A stretch of DNA of 64,000 nt from Polynucleobacter sp. 80A-SIGWE (GCF_018882295.1 NZ_JACVOR010000001.1:434001-498000); one strand, 5' to 3'. Positions 48,267-58,036 are shown, counted from the first letter of the stretch. Notes: a model not told the origin generated them from the letters alone. A program made the numbers and translations.

Positions 48267-49267
48267 GTCTGTCTAGATAAAGAGTACTTGCACAAGGCGT
48301 GTAACGCTGAAGTGGCCTCGTTCGCAGGGAAATCTTTGAGACACTCGAGGGCTAAATCAACCTCTCGTTTCGCGGCAGCTTGGGTGTAATCCAAAGCCCC
48401 CGAATTTTGTACTGCACTCAGAATCTGTTGGAATACATCATCCGGCAAGTCTTGATTTTGTTCAATTGCTGCGCGAACCAGTAGGCGCTCTTCAGTACTG
48501 CCATTTTCAAGCAGGTAAATGAGCGGCAATGTAGGTTTGCCTTCCCTTAAATCATCGCCAGCATTTTTCCCCATTTGGGATGCATCGGCGGTGTAATCGA
48601 GAAGGTCATCCATTAATTGGAATGCGGTACCAATGTGACGACCAAATGCTGCGGACTGCTCTCTTTGCTTGGTATCCGTCCCAGCCAAAATTGCTCCAAG
48701 CTCTGTAGACGCTTCAAATAACTTAGCAGTTTTATAGCGAATTACCCGCAAATAGCTCTCTTCGTCTACTTCGGGGTCGTTCATGTTGAGAAGTTGTAAA
48801 ACCTCTCCCTCGGCAATCGTATTGGTTGCATCGGACAGGATTTCCATCACCCGCAGGTCGTTGGGCCCAACCATCATCTGAAAGGCCCTGGAATACAGAA
48901 AATCACCTACCAGTACGCTGGCAGCATTGCCAAAAGCAGCATTGGCGGTCTCACGACCCCTTCTCAGAGTCGATTCATCGACAACGTCATCATGCAGGAG
49001 GGTGGCTGTATGAATAAATTCCACTACGGCCGCCAGTTCTAGGGCATGGGGGGTTTCTTTACCATTCGCTAAGGCCTTGCTTACTAGGAGTAAAAGGGCT
49101 GGCCGAACCCGTTTTCCGCCCGCTTGGATGATGTAAGTGGAGATTTGGTCGATTAAAGCCACTTTTGAGGCTAATCGTAGGCGAATAACCTCATCTAAGG
49201 CCTTGAAATCTAAGGCAATTGGGGCCAGAATTTGGCTTAATTCATTGATTTTGACAGTGCTCGTCAT
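48263..49267 (-). CDS. ispB: Polyprenyl diphosphate synthase (octaprenyl type)
   Basis: This trans-prenyltransferase makes the side chain precursor of ubiquinone. The 334 residues show both Asp-rich motifs, LLHDDVVDES (first) and QLMDDLLDYTAD (second), plus GGKRVRPALLLL, FIHTATL and RYKTAKLFEASTELGA. Ala-Ala-Thr-Leu preceding the first motif suggests a long-chain product of about C40, but exact length cannot be read from sequence. The rplU promoter overlaps its start codon region on the other strand, giving a compact divergent promoter region. Confidence 0.94.
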   Translation of the reverse strand: MTSTVKINELSQILAPIALDFKALDEVIRLRLASKVALIDQISTYIIQAGGKRVRPALLLLVSKALANGKETPHALELAAVVEFIHTATLLHDDVVDESTLRRGRETANAAFGNAASVLVGDFLYSRAFQMMVGPNDLRVMEILSDATNTIAEGEVLQLLNMNDPEVDEESYLRVIRYKTAKLFEASTELGAILAGTDTKQREQSAAFGRHIGTAFQLMDDLLDYTADASQMGKNAGDDLREGKPTLPLIYLLENGSTEERLLVRAAIEQNQDLPDDVFQQILSAVQNSGALDYTQAAAKREVDLALECLKDFPANEATSALHALCKYSLSRQT

Positions 49268-49280
49268 GCAAGATATAATA
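49251..49280 (+). promoter_or_regulatory. Perfect-hexamer sigma70 promoter of rplU-rpmA
   Basis: TTGACA (49251-49256) and TATAAT (49275-49280) have an 18-bp spacer. The -35 element lies inside the first codons of ispB on the opposite strand. Predicted start is near 49287, giving a leader of about 55 nt before rplU. Exact consensus at both hexamers fits ribosomal-protein expression. Confidence 0.85.
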
Positions 49281-49289
49281 ATCGGCTTA

Positions 49290-49312
49290 GCTCATCCAGG
49301 GTGGATTAGCTT
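49290..49312 (+). promoter_or_regulatory. Leader hairpin upstream of rplU
   Basis: AGCT-c-ATCC (49290-49298) pairs with GGAT-t-AGCT (49304-49312) around a 5-nt loop, so the predicted mRNA leader starts with an 8-bp stem with one mismatch. L21 leaders are regulated in some bacteria, but I do not recognise this one. Confidence 0.35.
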
Positions 49313-49342
49313 AAATGTAGATATTAATTGAGGTTTCAAACC

Positions 49343-49654
49343 ATGTACGCGGTCATAAAAACCGGTGGCAAACAGTATAAAGTTGCTGCAGGCGAAAAAT
49401 TGAAAATAGAACAGATACCAGCGGAAATCGGCAGCGAAATCACTCTTGACCAAGTCTTAGCCGTAGGCGAAGGCGCTTCACTCAAATTGGGTGATCCATT
49501 GGTTAATGGTGCAGCTGTGATGGCCACTGTCGTCTCCCAGGGACGTCACGATAAAGTGACAATCTTTAAGATGCGCCGTCGCAAGCATTATCAAAAGCAC
49601 CAAGGCCATCGTCAGAATTACACAGAAATTCTGATTAACACGATTAAAGCCTAA
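49343..49654 (+). CDS. rplU: 50S ribosomal protein L21
   Basis: L21 is a large-subunit rRNA-binding protein. From ATG 49343 ([20 protein letters not shown]) the 103 residues match the family, with the C-terminal [28 protein letters not shown] signature. An in-frame ATG five codons earlier is possible but unlikely, since [12 protein letters not shown] is the universal start. It is the first gene of rplU-rpmA, 33 bp before rpmA. Confidence 0.97.
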   Translation: MYAVIKTGGKQYKVAAGEKLKIEQIPAEIGSEITLDQVLAVGEGASLKLGDPLVNGAAVMATVVSQGRHDKVTIFKMRRRKHYQKHQGHRQNYTEILINTIKA

Positions 49655-49687
49655 TTTAGGCTAACGGCTAAATAGCAGGAGAAAGAT

Positions 49688-49948
49688 ATGGCACAGAAAA
49701 AAGGCGGCGGCTCGACACGAAATGGCCGCGACTCAGAATCGAAACGCTTAGGCGTTAAAGTTTTTGGCGGCGAGCAAATCAACGCTGGCAGCATCATCAT
49801 TCGTCAACGTGGTACACGAGTACATCCGGGTATGAACGTTGGTATTGGTAAAGATCACACATTGTTTGCCTTAGTTGACGGACAAGTGGAATTTGGCGTT
49901 AAGGGTGCTTTGAAGAAGGCCCAGGTTTCAGTTCTCCCGCGTTCATAA
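49688..49948 (+). CDS. rpmA: 50S ribosomal protein L27
   Basis: L27 contacts the P-site tRNA end at the peptidyl-transferase centre. The 86 residues begin [29 protein letters not shown], the canonical form without the cleavable N-terminal extension of Firmicutes. [11 protein letters not shown] and [17 protein letters not shown] follow. A GGAGAAAG ribosome site lies before the ATG, and an intrinsic terminator follows 58 bp after the stop. Confidence 0.98.
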   Translation: MAQKKGGGSTRNGRDSESKRLGVKVFGGEQINAGSIIIRQRGTRVHPGMNVGIGKDHTLFALVDGQVEFGVKGALKKAQVSVLPRS

Positions 49949-50006
49949 GACGCCTGACTGAGACACGTTTGATTCAGATTTATTCCGAATTTAACTCTTA
50001 GGAACA

Positions 50007-50031
50007 GGCCTCGCTAAGCGAGGCCTTTTTT
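50007..50031 (+). terminator. Intrinsic terminator between rpmA and obgE
   Basis: GGCCTCGC (50007-50014), loop TAA, GCGAGGCC (50018-50025) and six T (50026-50031) make a strong terminator. The obgE ATG begins only 5 bases later. It clearly ends the rplU-rpmA mRNA, and any obgE mRNA starting upstream would have to read through it. Confidence 0.92.
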
Positions 50032-50035
50032 ATTC

Positions 50036-51130
50036 ATGAAATTTATAGACGAAGCTCGTATTGAAGTCATAGCTGGCCAAGGTGGCGCCGGGAGTGCCTC
50101 CATGCGCCGCGAAAAGTTTATCGAATTCGGTGGCCCTGATGGCGGCGACGGTGGTAAAGGCGGAAGCGTTTGGGCTACCGCAGATCGCAACATCAACACA
50201 CTGATTGACTATCGCTACGCTAAAACGCACACCGCAAAAAATGGTGAGCCTGGGCGCGGCGCTGATTGCTACGGTCGCGCAGGCGATGATATTGAGTTGC
50301 GTATGCCAGTTGGCACAATCATTTCTGACTACGAAACTGGTGAACCAATTGCTGACTTAACCACCCACGGTGAACGTCTTTGTTTAGCGCAAGGCGGTGT
50401 TGGTGGTTGGGGAAATATTCATTTCAAAAGTAGTACGAATCGTGCTCCCCGCCAAAAGACGAATGGCAAAGAGGGTGAGCGTCGTAAGCTCAAACTCGAA
50501 TTAAAGGTATTAGCTGACGTTGGTTTGTTAGGTATGCCTAACGCGGGTAAATCTACTTTGATTACCGCCGTGTCTAATGCGCGTCCAAAGATTGCAGACT
50601 ATCCGTTTACAACCTTGCATCCAAATTTGGGTGTGGTGCGTGTAGGCGCTGAGCGTAGCTTTGTGATTGCCGATATTCCAGGATTGATTGAGGGCGCTGC
50701 AGAAGGTGCAGGTTTGGGTCACCGCTTCTTAAGGCACTTGCAACGTACTGGTGTGCTGTTGCATTTGGTCGATATCGCGCCATTTGATGAGAATATTGAT
50801 CCAGTTGCAGATGCTGTTGCTATCGTGAATGAATTACGTAAGTACGATGAAGCTCTGGTTGAAAAACCACGTTGGTTGGTGCTAAACAAAGTCGACATGA
50901 TTCCCGAGGAAGATCGCAAGCAAGTGGTTGCGGACTTTATTAAGCGGTTTAAGTGGAAGGGTCCTGTTTTTGAGATCTCCGCTTTAACGGGTTTAGGATG
51001 CGACAAGTTGTGCTATTCATTGCAGGATTATTTGGACTCTATTCGTAAGGATAGAGATGATGAAGATGAGCGTGCTGCTGATCCACGTTATCAAGAGCAA
51101 GCTCAGCCAGAAGATAAAACTCCAGATTAA
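50036..51130 (+). CDS. obgE: GTPase Obg/CgtA
   Basis: ObgE is an essential GTPase for large-subunit assembly and stress responses. The 364 residues hold the glycine-rich Obg fold ([43 protein letters not shown]), then the G domain with G1 [12 protein letters not shown]3 [17 protein letters not shown] and G4 NKVDM. The C-terminal tail is acidic and disordered ([14 protein letters not shown]). The start is canonical, yet there is no Shine-Dalgarno sequence: the ATG follows a terminator T-run. The next gene, proB, begins 29 bp on. Confidence 0.96.
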   Translation: MKFIDEARIEVIAGQGGAGSASMRREKFIEFGGPDGGDGGKGGSVWATADRNINTLIDYRYAKTHTAKNGEPGRGADCYGRAGDDIELRMPVGTIISDYETGEPIADLTTHGERLCLAQGGVGGWGNIHFKSSTNRAPRQKTNGKEGERRKLKLELKVLADVGLLGMPNAGKSTLITAVSNARPKIADYPFTTLHPNLGVVRVGAERSFVIADIPGLIEGAAEGAGLGHRFLRHLQRTGVLLHLVDIAPFDENIDPVADAVAIVNELRKYDEALVEKPRWLVLNKVDMIPEEDRKQVVADFIKRFKWKGPVFEISALTGLGCDKLCYSLQDYLDSIRKDRDDEDERAADPRYQEQAQPEDKTPD

Positions 51131-51159
51131 GTAACGGTCATTTGGGACCCACATTTGAT

Positions 51160-51948
51160 ATGAATACTCAGAAAGCTAAACGAATCGTAGTGAAGGTAGG
51201 TTCAAGTCTAGTTACCAATAATGGTGAAGGCTTGGATCGTGCTGCAATCGGCATGTGGGCAGAGCAAATGGCTGCCTTATTAGCTGCTGGACATGAGGTA
51301 TTGATGGTCAGTTCCGGTGCGATTGCTGAAGGCATGCAACGTCTTGGCTGGAATAAGCGCCCAACAGAAATTCATCAACTACAAGCTGCAGCTGCAGTTG
51401 GTCAAATGGGCTTAGTGCAGGTTTATGAAAGTTGTTTTGCGCGCTTTAATTTACGCAGTGCGCAAGTGCTATTAACTAATGCAGACTTAGCGCATGCTGA
51501 GCGCAATGCTAACGCTAAGGCGACTTTAGATACTTTATTAAAGTTTGGTGTAGTTCCAATCATTAACGAAAACGATACCGTTGTTACGGATGAAATTAAA
51601 TTCGGAGATAACGATAGCCTTGCTGCTTTAGTTACCAACTTAATTCATGCGGATTTATTGGTGATCTTGACCGATCAAGGTGGATTATTTACTGCCGACC
51701 CACGTCAAGATTCCTCTGCTACTCTTTTGAGCAATGCGATTTCTGGCGATCCTGCCTTAGAGAAAATGGCTGGTGGTGCCGCAAGCGAGCTGAGTAAGGG
51801 CGGCATGCTGACTAAAGTATTGGCCGCAAAGGTTGCTGCTCAAACAGGTGCTGCAACGGTTATTGCCTCTGGGCACGAGCCTCACGTCCTGACTCGTCTA
51901 ATCAATGGCGAGTCTATCGGCACTCTTCTTAGCGCTAAGCCACAATAA
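51160..51948 (+). CDS. proB: Glutamate 5-kinase, lacking the PUA domain
   Basis: ProB phosphorylates glutamate in proline synthesis. From ATG 51160 the protein is 262 residues: the amino-acid-kinase domain is complete ([74 protein letters not shown]). The C-terminal PUA domain present in E. coli ProB (367 residues) is absent; the protein ends shortly after [24 protein letters not shown] at 51142 would add six residues. No proA is adjacent. Confidence 0.92.
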   Translation: MNTQKAKRIVVKVGSSLVTNNGEGLDRAAIGMWAEQMAALLAAGHEVLMVSSGAIAEGMQRLGWNKRPTEIHQLQAAAAVGQMGLVQVYESCFARFNLRSAQVLLTNADLAHAERNANAKATLDTLLKFGVVPIINENDTVVTDEIKFGDNDSLAALVTNLIHADLLVILTDQGGLFTADPRQDSSATLLSNAISGDPALEKMAGGAASELSKGGMLTKVLAAKVAAQTGAATVIASGHEPHVLTRLINGESIGTLLSAKPQ

Positions 51949-51950
51949 AT

Positions 51951-52517
51951 TTACTGTAATCCAGAGGAGTTGGTGGGTTGCGTACCGCCAGTAAATTTGC
52001 TGGGATCAAGAGATTGCAGAATTACCTTGATGTTTTTCTCTTGAGTATTAAAACTACATAAAGCCCCTTGTGCTAAAGCAGCTTGATAGCGATTATGGAT
52101 GCTACGTTGAATTTCTTTCCATGTGCCCAAAGGATTTTCTTGCCACTTGCCATTGTCAAATGTGCCATAGAGTCGCCATTGGAATGAATCGCAACGAATG
52201 CCTTCATATTGAGACTGCTGGCTACCATTTGGACTGGTAAGTACAACGATATAGCGCGTAACACCGTCAGCCCCAATCAGAATGGAATCCGTATCGATGG
52301 CAAATTTGAATGTAGTCGTCATTGAGACATAAAAAGGGACTAGCGTAGATTTATTCGGGGGATTTAGAGGCATTGCTGTTGCACCCTCTTTGAAAATCAT
52401 TGGGGCAAAAGGATCAAGTCCACTTTCTAAAGGATCGCCAGCACATCCAGCTAAGGTTAAACCCAGTGCCAGCGTGAGGATGGAAAGTCGAAGGTTGCGA
52501 GTGGAGAGTTTCATCAT
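51951..52517 (-). CDS. CNP1-like family lipoprotein
   Basis: The 188-residue protein has a lipoprotein signal, [18 protein letters not shown], with the lipobox Cys near residue 26. The mature part matches the CNP1-like family (a Betaproteobacterial family named after a Neisseria protein), with [38 protein letters not shown] and [11 protein letters not shown]. Function is unknown. It overlaps the upstream rppH by 4 nt and is convergent with proB. Coupling to rppH is conserved in relatives, from memory. Confidence 0.8.
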   Translation of the reverse strand: MMKLSTRNLRLSILTLALGLTLAGCAGDPLESGLDPFAPMIFKEGATAMPLNPPNKSTLVPFYVSMTTTFKFAIDTDSILIGADGVTRYIVVLTSPNGSQQSQYEGIRCDSFQWRLYGTFDNGKWQENPLGTWKEIQRSIHNRYQAALAQGALCSFNTQEKNIKVILQSLDPSKFTGGTQPTNSSGLQ

Positions 52518-53113
52518 GGCTTATCAGTAGGTTTTGTTTCTTTAGATTCGTCTTCCTCGCCCCCACCATACAGGGATTGAAATAGATCGAGTGGTGATCC
52601 CCAGGCAAGTTGCTGCATACGCATGCCGCGAGACAGGTAGCGTGCAAGTTCGGAAAGGGCTAATTGATAGACTTCGCGCTTGAAATCAATAACGGAATCT
52701 AGTTGAATCCAGAAGGGAACCCAGCGCCAGGCGTCAAATTCCGGATGTTCAGTGGCGCGTAAGTGAATATCGCTGTCTAAGCCCACTAAACGCAGTAAAA
52801 ACCAGATTTGCTTTTGGCCGCGATAACTTGCGCGATGATTTTTGGAGGCATGTTGGCGACGCAAGAACTCCTCAGGGACGTCGTAACGAAGCCAGTCCCT
52901 GGTTCGTCCAATAATTTGGACATGTTCCGGTAGCAAGCCAACTTCCTCATGCAATTCGCGGTACATGGCCTGTTCTGGGCTCTCACCATGCTGAATCCCG
53001 CCCTGCGGGAACTGCCACGAATGCTGCCCAACGCGTTTTCCCCAGAAAACCTCGTTATGGCTGTTGAGGAGGACTATGCCGACATTGGGTCGATACCCTT
53101 CACGGTCAAGCAT
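52514..53113 (-). CDS. rppH: RNA pyrophosphohydrolase RppH
   Basis: RppH removes pyrophosphate from 5' triphosphorylated mRNA, starting RNA decay. From ATG 53113 the protein is 199 residues: [17 protein letters not shown], the NUDIX box [19 protein letters not shown] followed by EVGL, and WFLLRLVG. That start matches the family; upstream in-frame codons to 53182 give a longer, non-conserved leader. A TATAAT -10 in reverse (53156-53151) lies just before it and overlaps the proS start region. Confidence 0.94.
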   Translation of the reverse strand: MLDREGYRPNVGIVLLNSHNEVFWGKRVGQHSWQFPQGGIQHGESPEQAMYRELHEEVGLLPEHVQIIGRTRDWLRYDVPEEFLRRQHASKNHRASYRGQKQIWFLLRLVGLDSDIHLRATEHPEFDAWRWVPFWIQLDSVIDFKREVYQLALSELARYLSRGMRMQQLAWGSPLDLFQSLYGGGEEDESKETKPTDKP

Positions 53114-53163
53114 GAGATCGTGCCTCAAATCCTTTAAAATCAATGATTTGATTATATCCATAC

Positions 53164-54906
53164 ATGAAAGCTTCACAGTCATTTCTCGCCACGCTAAAAG
53201 AAGCCCCCTCCGACGCTGAGGTGGTTTCGCACAAACTCATGGTGCGTGCCGGTTTAATTCGCAAGCTCAGCGCAGGCATCTATAACTATTTGCCTTTGGG
53301 ATTGAAGTCCATTCGTAAGGTAGAAAACATTATTCGCGAAGAAATGAATCGCGCTGGTGCAATCGAATTGCTGATGCCAATGATTCAGCCTGCAGAGTTG
53401 TGGCAAGAGACGGGTCGCTGGGAAAAGATGGGGCCAGAGTTGCTCCGTATTAAAGATCGCCATGACCGTGACTTTTTAATTCAACCAACCTCTGAAGAGG
53501 TGGTGACTGATTTAGCGCGTAACGAAATTAAGAGTTATAAACAGCTCCCGGTGAATTTCTATCAAATTCAGACGAAGTTCCGTGACGAGCGTCGTCCACG
53601 TTTTGGAATTATGCGTGGGCGCGAGTTCAGTATGAAAGATGCTTATTCATTCGATCGCGATACCGAGGGATTGAAGAAGTCTTACCAAATTATGTTTGAT
53701 GCTTACACCCGAATTTTTAAACGTATGGGTTTGAAATTCCGCGCAGTAACGGCAGATAACGGTGCTATTGGTGGATCAGGTAGTCAAGAGTTTCATGTCA
53801 TTGCTGATACTGGTGAAGATGCAATTGTGTATTGTCCGAGCTCGGATTACGCTGCCAATCTAGAGGCTGCTGAATCAGTCTCATTGATTGCGGCACGTGG
53901 TGCTGCAACTCAAGCAATGACAAAGGTCGCAACACCAGGTCAAACAAATTGTGCTGACGTGGCGAAGTTTTTGAACTTACCACTAGAGCAAACTGTGAAG
54001 TCACTTCTGTTTGCTGCAGATCAAGAGGAAGGCCCAGCTAAATTATTTATGGTGCTGGTTCGTGGTGATCATGAGCTCAATGAAATCAAAGCAAGCAAGA
54101 TTCCTGGTATGGCTGAATCCCGCTTTGCAAGTGAGCCTGAGATCAAACAAGCCTGTAATGCACCGGCGGGCTACTTGGGTCCTGTCGGAGTTAGCGCGGA
54201 TGTAACCATAGTTGCAGATCGTACCGTTGCCAATATGGCTGACTTTGTATGTGGCGCTAATGATGCTGGTCATCACTTAACTGGCGTGAACTGGGGCCGT
54301 GATTTGCCAGAGCCTTTGGTAATGGATTTACGTAATGCTGTAATCGGTGATCCTTCTCCTGATGGTAAGGGTGTTGTCGATATTTGCCGCGGTATTGAAG
54401 TGGGTCACGTATTCCAATTGGGTACGCGTTACTCCGAAGCAATGGGCTGCACTTACTTGGATCAACAGGGCAAAGCGCAACCGATGGTGATGGGTTGCTA
54501 TGGTATTGGCGTTACTCGATTGCTGGGTGCTGCAATTGAGCAAGGTAATGACGAGCGCGGAATTATTTGGCCGATTTCAATGGCGCCATTTGAAGTGGTG
54601 ATCTGCCCAATGGGTTACGAAAAATCCGAAGCTGTCAAAGCTGCTGCTGATCAATTGCATGATGAGTTGCTAGCTGCCGGAGTGGATGTGGTGCTCGATG
54701 ATCGTGGAGAAAGACCGGGCGCAATGTTTGCTGACTGGGAATTAATCGGTGTTCCGTTCCGTGTAGTGATCGGCGATCGTGGTCTTGCAGATGCTCAAGT
54801 GGAATTCAAAGGCCGTACTGATTCTGAATCAGAAGATATTCCGTTGGCGGAAATCAAAGCAAAAGTGATTGCTGCGATTGATGCTGCTAAGAAACTGGTT
54901 TCTTAA
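53164..54906 (+). CDS. proS: Prolyl-tRNA synthetase (bacterial type)
   Basis: ProS charges tRNA-Pro with proline. The 580 residues have the class II motifs [22 protein letters not shown] (motif 1 region), [50 protein letters not shown] (motif 2), [18 protein letters not shown] (motif 3), the editing INS domain between motifs 2 and 3, and a C-terminal anticodon domain. The architecture is the long bacterial form. It is divergent from rppH with about 50 bp between, and convergent with ffh. Confidence 0.97.
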   Translation: MKASQSFLATLKEAPSDAEVVSHKLMVRAGLIRKLSAGIYNYLPLGLKSIRKVENIIREEMNRAGAIELLMPMIQPAELWQETGRWEKMGPELLRIKDRHDRDFLIQPTSEEVVTDLARNEIKSYKQLPVNFYQIQTKFRDERRPRFGIMRGREFSMKDAYSFDRDTEGLKKSYQIMFDAYTRIFKRMGLKFRAVTADNGAIGGSGSQEFHVIADTGEDAIVYCPSSDYAANLEAAESVSLIAARGAATQAMTKVATPGQTNCADVAKFLNLPLEQTVKSLLFAADQEEGPAKLFMVLVRGDHELNEIKASKIPGMAESRFASEPEIKQACNAPAGYLGPVGVSADVTIVADRTVANMADFVCGANDAGHHLTGVNWGRDLPEPLVMDLRNAVIGDPSPDGKGVVDICRGIEVGHVFQLGTRYSEAMGCTYLDQQGKAQPMVMGCYGIGVTRLLGAAIEQGNDERGIIWPISMAPFEVVICPMGYEKSEAVKAAADQLHDELLAAGVDVVLDDRGERPGAMFADWELIGVPFRVVIGDRGLADAQVEFKGRTDSESEDIPLAEIKAKVIAAIDAAKKLVS

Positions 54907-54926
54907 GCTAAAAAAGTTTTTAACTA

Positions 54927-56309
54927 TTATTTTTTAAAGAGTCCGCCAATACCTTTGGCGGCTCCTTTAGCTGCCATGGATGCCATGGTGCGCGCCATCT
55001 TGCCACCCTTAAACTGTTTCATCATGGTTTGCATTTGTTCAAACTGCGCCAATAGGCGATTGACCTCTTGAACTTCGACACCCGCACCGGCTGCAATGCG
55101 ACGTTTGCGAGTGGCCTTTAGTAATTCCGGTTTCGCACGCTCTTTTGGCGTCATGCTATCGATAATGCCGCGCATGCGCCGAGTTTGTTTGTCAGCAGCA
55201 CTTAAGTTTGTTTTGGAGGCTGCCTGTGCCATGTGGTTTGGTAACTTATCCATCAAGCTCGCCATGCCGCCCATCTGTTGCATTTGCGCCAGTTGATCGC
55301 GGAAGTCGCCGAGATCAAACCCACCTTTAGAAATCTTGCTCGCTAACTTTTCTGCTTTTGCAACATCGACGTTTTGTTGGGCTTGTTCAACCAAGGCAAG
55401 AATATCGCCCATACCCAAAATACGGCTTGCCATGCGGTCGGCATCGAATGCTTCGAGACCATCCATCTTTTCGGCAACACCAATGAATTTAAGTGGTACA
55501 CCGGTAACTTGACGCACGGAGAGTGCGGCACCGCCGCGTGAATCACCATCCAGTTTGGTGAGAATTACACCAGTCAGTGGGAGTGCTTCATGGAAAGCTT
55601 TAGCTGTATTGACGGCATCTTGACCCAGCATGGCATCAACTACAAATAAAGTTTCAATTGGATTGAGATTAGCGTGCAAGGTTTTGATTTCTTGCATGAG
55701 CGCTTCATCAATACCGAGACGACCAGCTGTATCTACTAAGAGCACATCAAAATAATGACGACGTGCCCAATCTAAGGCAGCAGCAGCAATTTCACTCGGT
55801 TTTTGATTGATATTACTTGGGAAGAATTCAGCGCCCACTTGTTTGCTGACAGTTTCTAGCTGCTCGATAGCCGCAGGTCGATAGACGTCACAAGAAACTG
55901 TGAGGACTTTCTTTTTCTTCTTCTCTTGCAAAAACTTGGCTAACTTACCAACTGAAGTGGTTTTACCTGCGCCCTGTAAGCCGGCCATCAGAATTACCGC
56001 TGGCGGTTGAGTGGCTAGGTTGAGTTCACCACTTTGGGAGGTGTCGCCACGCATGACTTGAGCAAGTTCACGCTGTACAACACCTACTAGTGCTTGGCCT
56101 GGACTGAGGCTACCAACCACTTCTTCGCCAAGGGCTTTAAATTTAATTTGTTCTAGTAAAGATTTAACTACTGGAAGCGCAACGTCAGCCTCCAATAAGG
56201 CCAGACGGATCTCCCGCAGCATTTCTGCGGTATTTGCCTCAGTGAGGCGAGCTTGCCCCCGCATTGTTTTAACAACACGAGATAGGCGGTCGGTGAGATT
56301 CTCTAGCAT
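54927..56309 (-). CDS. ffh: Signal recognition particle protein Ffh
   Basis: Ffh binds 4.5S RNA and signal sequences and sends ribosomes to FtsY at the membrane. The 460 residues have the helical N domain, the G domain with GLQGAGKTTSVGKLAKFL, DVYRPAAIEQL, DTAGRLGIDE and TKLDGDSRGG, and the methionine-rich M domain (MQQMGGMASLMDKL, TPKERAKPELL, QMQTMMKQFKGGKMARTMASM). No ffs RNA gene was noticed nearby. It is divergent from the CcsA-like gene. Confidence 0.98.
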   Translation of the reverse strand: MLENLTDRLSRVVKTMRGQARLTEANTAEMLREIRLALLEADVALPVVKSLLEQIKFKALGEEVVGSLSPGQALVGVVQRELAQVMRGDTSQSGELNLATQPPAVILMAGLQGAGKTTSVGKLAKFLQEKKKKKVLTVSCDVYRPAAIEQLETVSKQVGAEFFPSNINQKPSEIAAAALDWARRHYFDVLLVDTAGRLGIDEALMQEIKTLHANLNPIETLFVVDAMLGQDAVNTAKAFHEALPLTGVILTKLDGDSRGGAALSVRQVTGVPLKFIGVAEKMDGLEAFDADRMASRILGMGDILALVEQAQQNVDVAKAEKLASKISKGGFDLGDFRDQLAQMQQMGGMASLMDKLPNHMAQAASKTNLSAADKQTRRMRGIIDSMTPKERAKPELLKATRKRRIAAGAGVEVQEVNRLLAQFEQMQTMMKQFKGGKMARTMASMAAKGAAKGIGGLFKK

Positions 56310-56329
56310 TTATCGATTAGACTTTCCAG

Positions 56330-57178
56330 ATGGATATTTTAGGTTACTCAGGCTCGGGATGGCTCCCATCTGCACTTTATTTGCTTCTTTTGGTCTTTTT
56401 AAGTTCGCGGCCGAAGGGAAAACTTGAATCCCCTGCATTTACTGGCTTGGTTCAGGCGCTGATTCTTGGGATTTTGTTGGTGCATGGGGTTCAGCTGCAC
56501 GACTCAGTCTTTACGCCGGAGGGATTTGTTTTTGGTTTTGCCCAGGATCTCTCCCTAATCGCTTGGGTTGGCCTCGCTTTTTATTGGTTTCAGTCTTGGT
56601 TTTTACCAATCTCGAGTTTGCGCTGGCTGGTTTTGTGTTTTGCATTGATCTGCTCCGCATTACCCGCCATTTTCTCTGGCACCCTGATTTCTCCAAAGGC
56701 TGTCTCTGACCCTTGGTTTAAGGGGCACTTTATTGTTGCCACTATTTCAGTTGGGCTATTGAGCTTAGCAGCGATGCATGCCATGTTGATGAGTGTTCAG
56801 GATCGAGCATTGCATCGCCAGTTGGCCATCATTCCCAATAGTCGTATAGCGCATTGGCTGGAAGATTTGCCGCCCTTAATGACAATGGAAAGCTTGCTCT
56901 TTAATTTGCTCTACGTGGGTGTTGCACTTCTCACCTTGACTGTATTTTCCGGTCTACTTTTTTCACAAACCTTATTTGGCAAGCCGCTTGTTTTTGATCA
57001 CAAGACTATCTTTGCATTGATCTCCTGGATCTTATTTTCTGGACTTCTAATAGCGCGTTGGCGCGTTGGCTTGCGTGGACGCGTGGCTGTTCGTTGGGTC
57101 TTGAGTGCTTATACCGCCTTGCTCCTAGCCTACGTCGGCAGTAGATTTGTTTTGGAAGTCATTCTTCAGAGAGCATGA
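56330..57178 (+). CDS. CcsA/YpjD-type cytochrome c assembly membrane protein
   Basis: The 282 residues have about eight membrane helices and match the CcsA/CycK/YpjD (HemX-like) family. SDPWFKGHFIVATISVGLLSLAAMHAMLMSV is the region around a conserved His, and WILFSGLLIARWRVGLRGRVAVRWVLSAYTALLLAYVGSRFVLEVIL is typical of the C-terminus. It may handle heme at the inner membrane. In related genomes it lies beside ffh and an AmpD gene, as here. The exact role is not defined. Confidence 0.85.
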   Translation: MDILGYSGSGWLPSALYLLLLVFLSSRPKGKLESPAFTGLVQALILGILLVHGVQLHDSVFTPEGFVFGFAQDLSLIAWVGLAFYWFQSWFLPISSLRWLVLCFALICSALPAIFSGTLISPKAVSDPWFKGHFIVATISVGLLSLAAMHAMLMSVQDRALHRQLAIIPNSRIAHWLEDLPPLMTMESLLFNLLYVGVALLTLTVFSGLLFSQTLFGKPLVFDHKTIFALISWILFSGLLIARWRVGLRGRVAVRWVLSAYTALLLAYVGSRFVLEVILQRA

Positions 57179-57182
57179 CGTT

Positions 57183-57998
57183 TTGATTAAGTGGCTTCTA
57201 CTATTTGCTGGTGCAGGCGTTTTATACCTTTGGATCAAAGGAAAAAAACAGGCAAAGCTCAATACAGATCAGGCCGCCAAGATCAAGGCTGAACAAAATA
57301 AGGTTGCTGAGCCGGAAGTAATTGTCCAGTGTCGCCAGTGCTCAGTACACCTTCCAAAATCTGAAGCAATCAAGCAAGAGGGCCGCTTTTATTGTTCTCA
57401 AGAGCATTTGAATAGTTTGGATGCTCAGGGTTGGATAGGTTCTGCCGTTTGGCGAAGCTCACCCAATCAAGATGTTCGACCAGAAGGCCTTGCGCCCGAT
57501 TTGGTGGTAATTCATCACATCAGCTTGCCACCTAGCGGTTTTGTGGATCGCAGTTCCACTCAATTTATTGTGGATTTTTTTCAAAATAAGCTGGATTCAT
57601 CGCTACACCCTTATTTTGAAGAGATTGCCGATCAAAAGGTATCTAGCCATTTCTTGATTTCGCGTAGTGGTGAGGTTTTTCAGTTTGTTTCCACCCAAAA
57701 CAAAGCCTGGCATGCTGGTGTTTCATCCTTCATGGGTCGCGAAAAGTGCAATGATTTCTCGATCGGTATTGAGTTAGAGGGTGATAGTAATCATCCTTTT
57801 GAAGATATTCAGTATTCGACCCTTGCTAAATTAAGCTCTCAGTTAAGTGCCGTTCACCCCAATCTTCAATTTGCGGGGCACAGTGATATTGCCCCTGGCA
57901 GAAAAACAGACCCCGGGATTCAATTTAGTTGGCAAAAGTTCCAGGCAAAAACTGACATCCCGACCAAAAAACTACCCTTTGGTTTAGATCCACGATAG
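57183..57998 (+). CDS. ampD: N-acetylmuramoyl-L-alanine amidase AmpD, fused to an N-terminal PP0621-like domain
   Basis: From TTG 57183 the protein has about 271 residues. The first 20 form a membrane helix (LIKWLLLFAGAGVLYLWIKG). Residues about 45-80 hold a zinc-ribbon-like segment with Cys residues (VQCRQCSVHLPKSEAIKQEGRFYCSQEHL), as in PP0621-family proteins. The amidase_2 domain follows from VVIHHISLPPSG (zinc His) to AGHSDIAPGRKTDPG (zinc His and Asp). AmpD splits anhydro-muropeptides in the cytoplasm; the membrane anchor here is unusual. A TTG at 57147 gives a longer N-terminus. The gene begins 5 bp after the CcsA-like stop. Confidence 0.85.
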   Translation: MIKWLLLFAGAGVLYLWIKGKKQAKLNTDQAAKIKAEQNKVAEPEVIVQCRQCSVHLPKSEAIKQEGRFYCSQEHLNSLDAQGWIGSAVWRSSPNQDVRPEGLAPDLVVIHHISLPPSGFVDRSSTQFIVDFFQNKLDSSLHPYFEEIADQKVSSHFLISRSGEVFQFVSTQNKAWHAGVSSFMGREKCNDFSIGIELEGDSNHPFEDIQYSTLAKLSSQLSAVHPNLQFAGHSDIAPGRKTDPGIQFSWQKFQAKTDIPTKKLPFGLDPR

Positions 57999-58014
57999 GT
58001 CTCTAAAGTAGTAT

Positions 58015-58036
58015 GTGAGCACACGCTCACTTTCTT
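58015..58036 (+). terminator. Possible terminator after ampD
   Basis: GTGAGC (58015-58020), loop ACAC, GCTCAC (58025-58030) and a T-rich TTTCTT tail. A second CCCTTT/AAAGGG stem lies at 58038-58055. The T-run is interrupted, so termination may be partial. Confidence 0.5.

Noticed and set aside
53114..53182. Longer RppH start at 53182
   Set aside because: It would overlap the proS start and adds residues absent from the family; [12 protein letters not shown] is the normal start.
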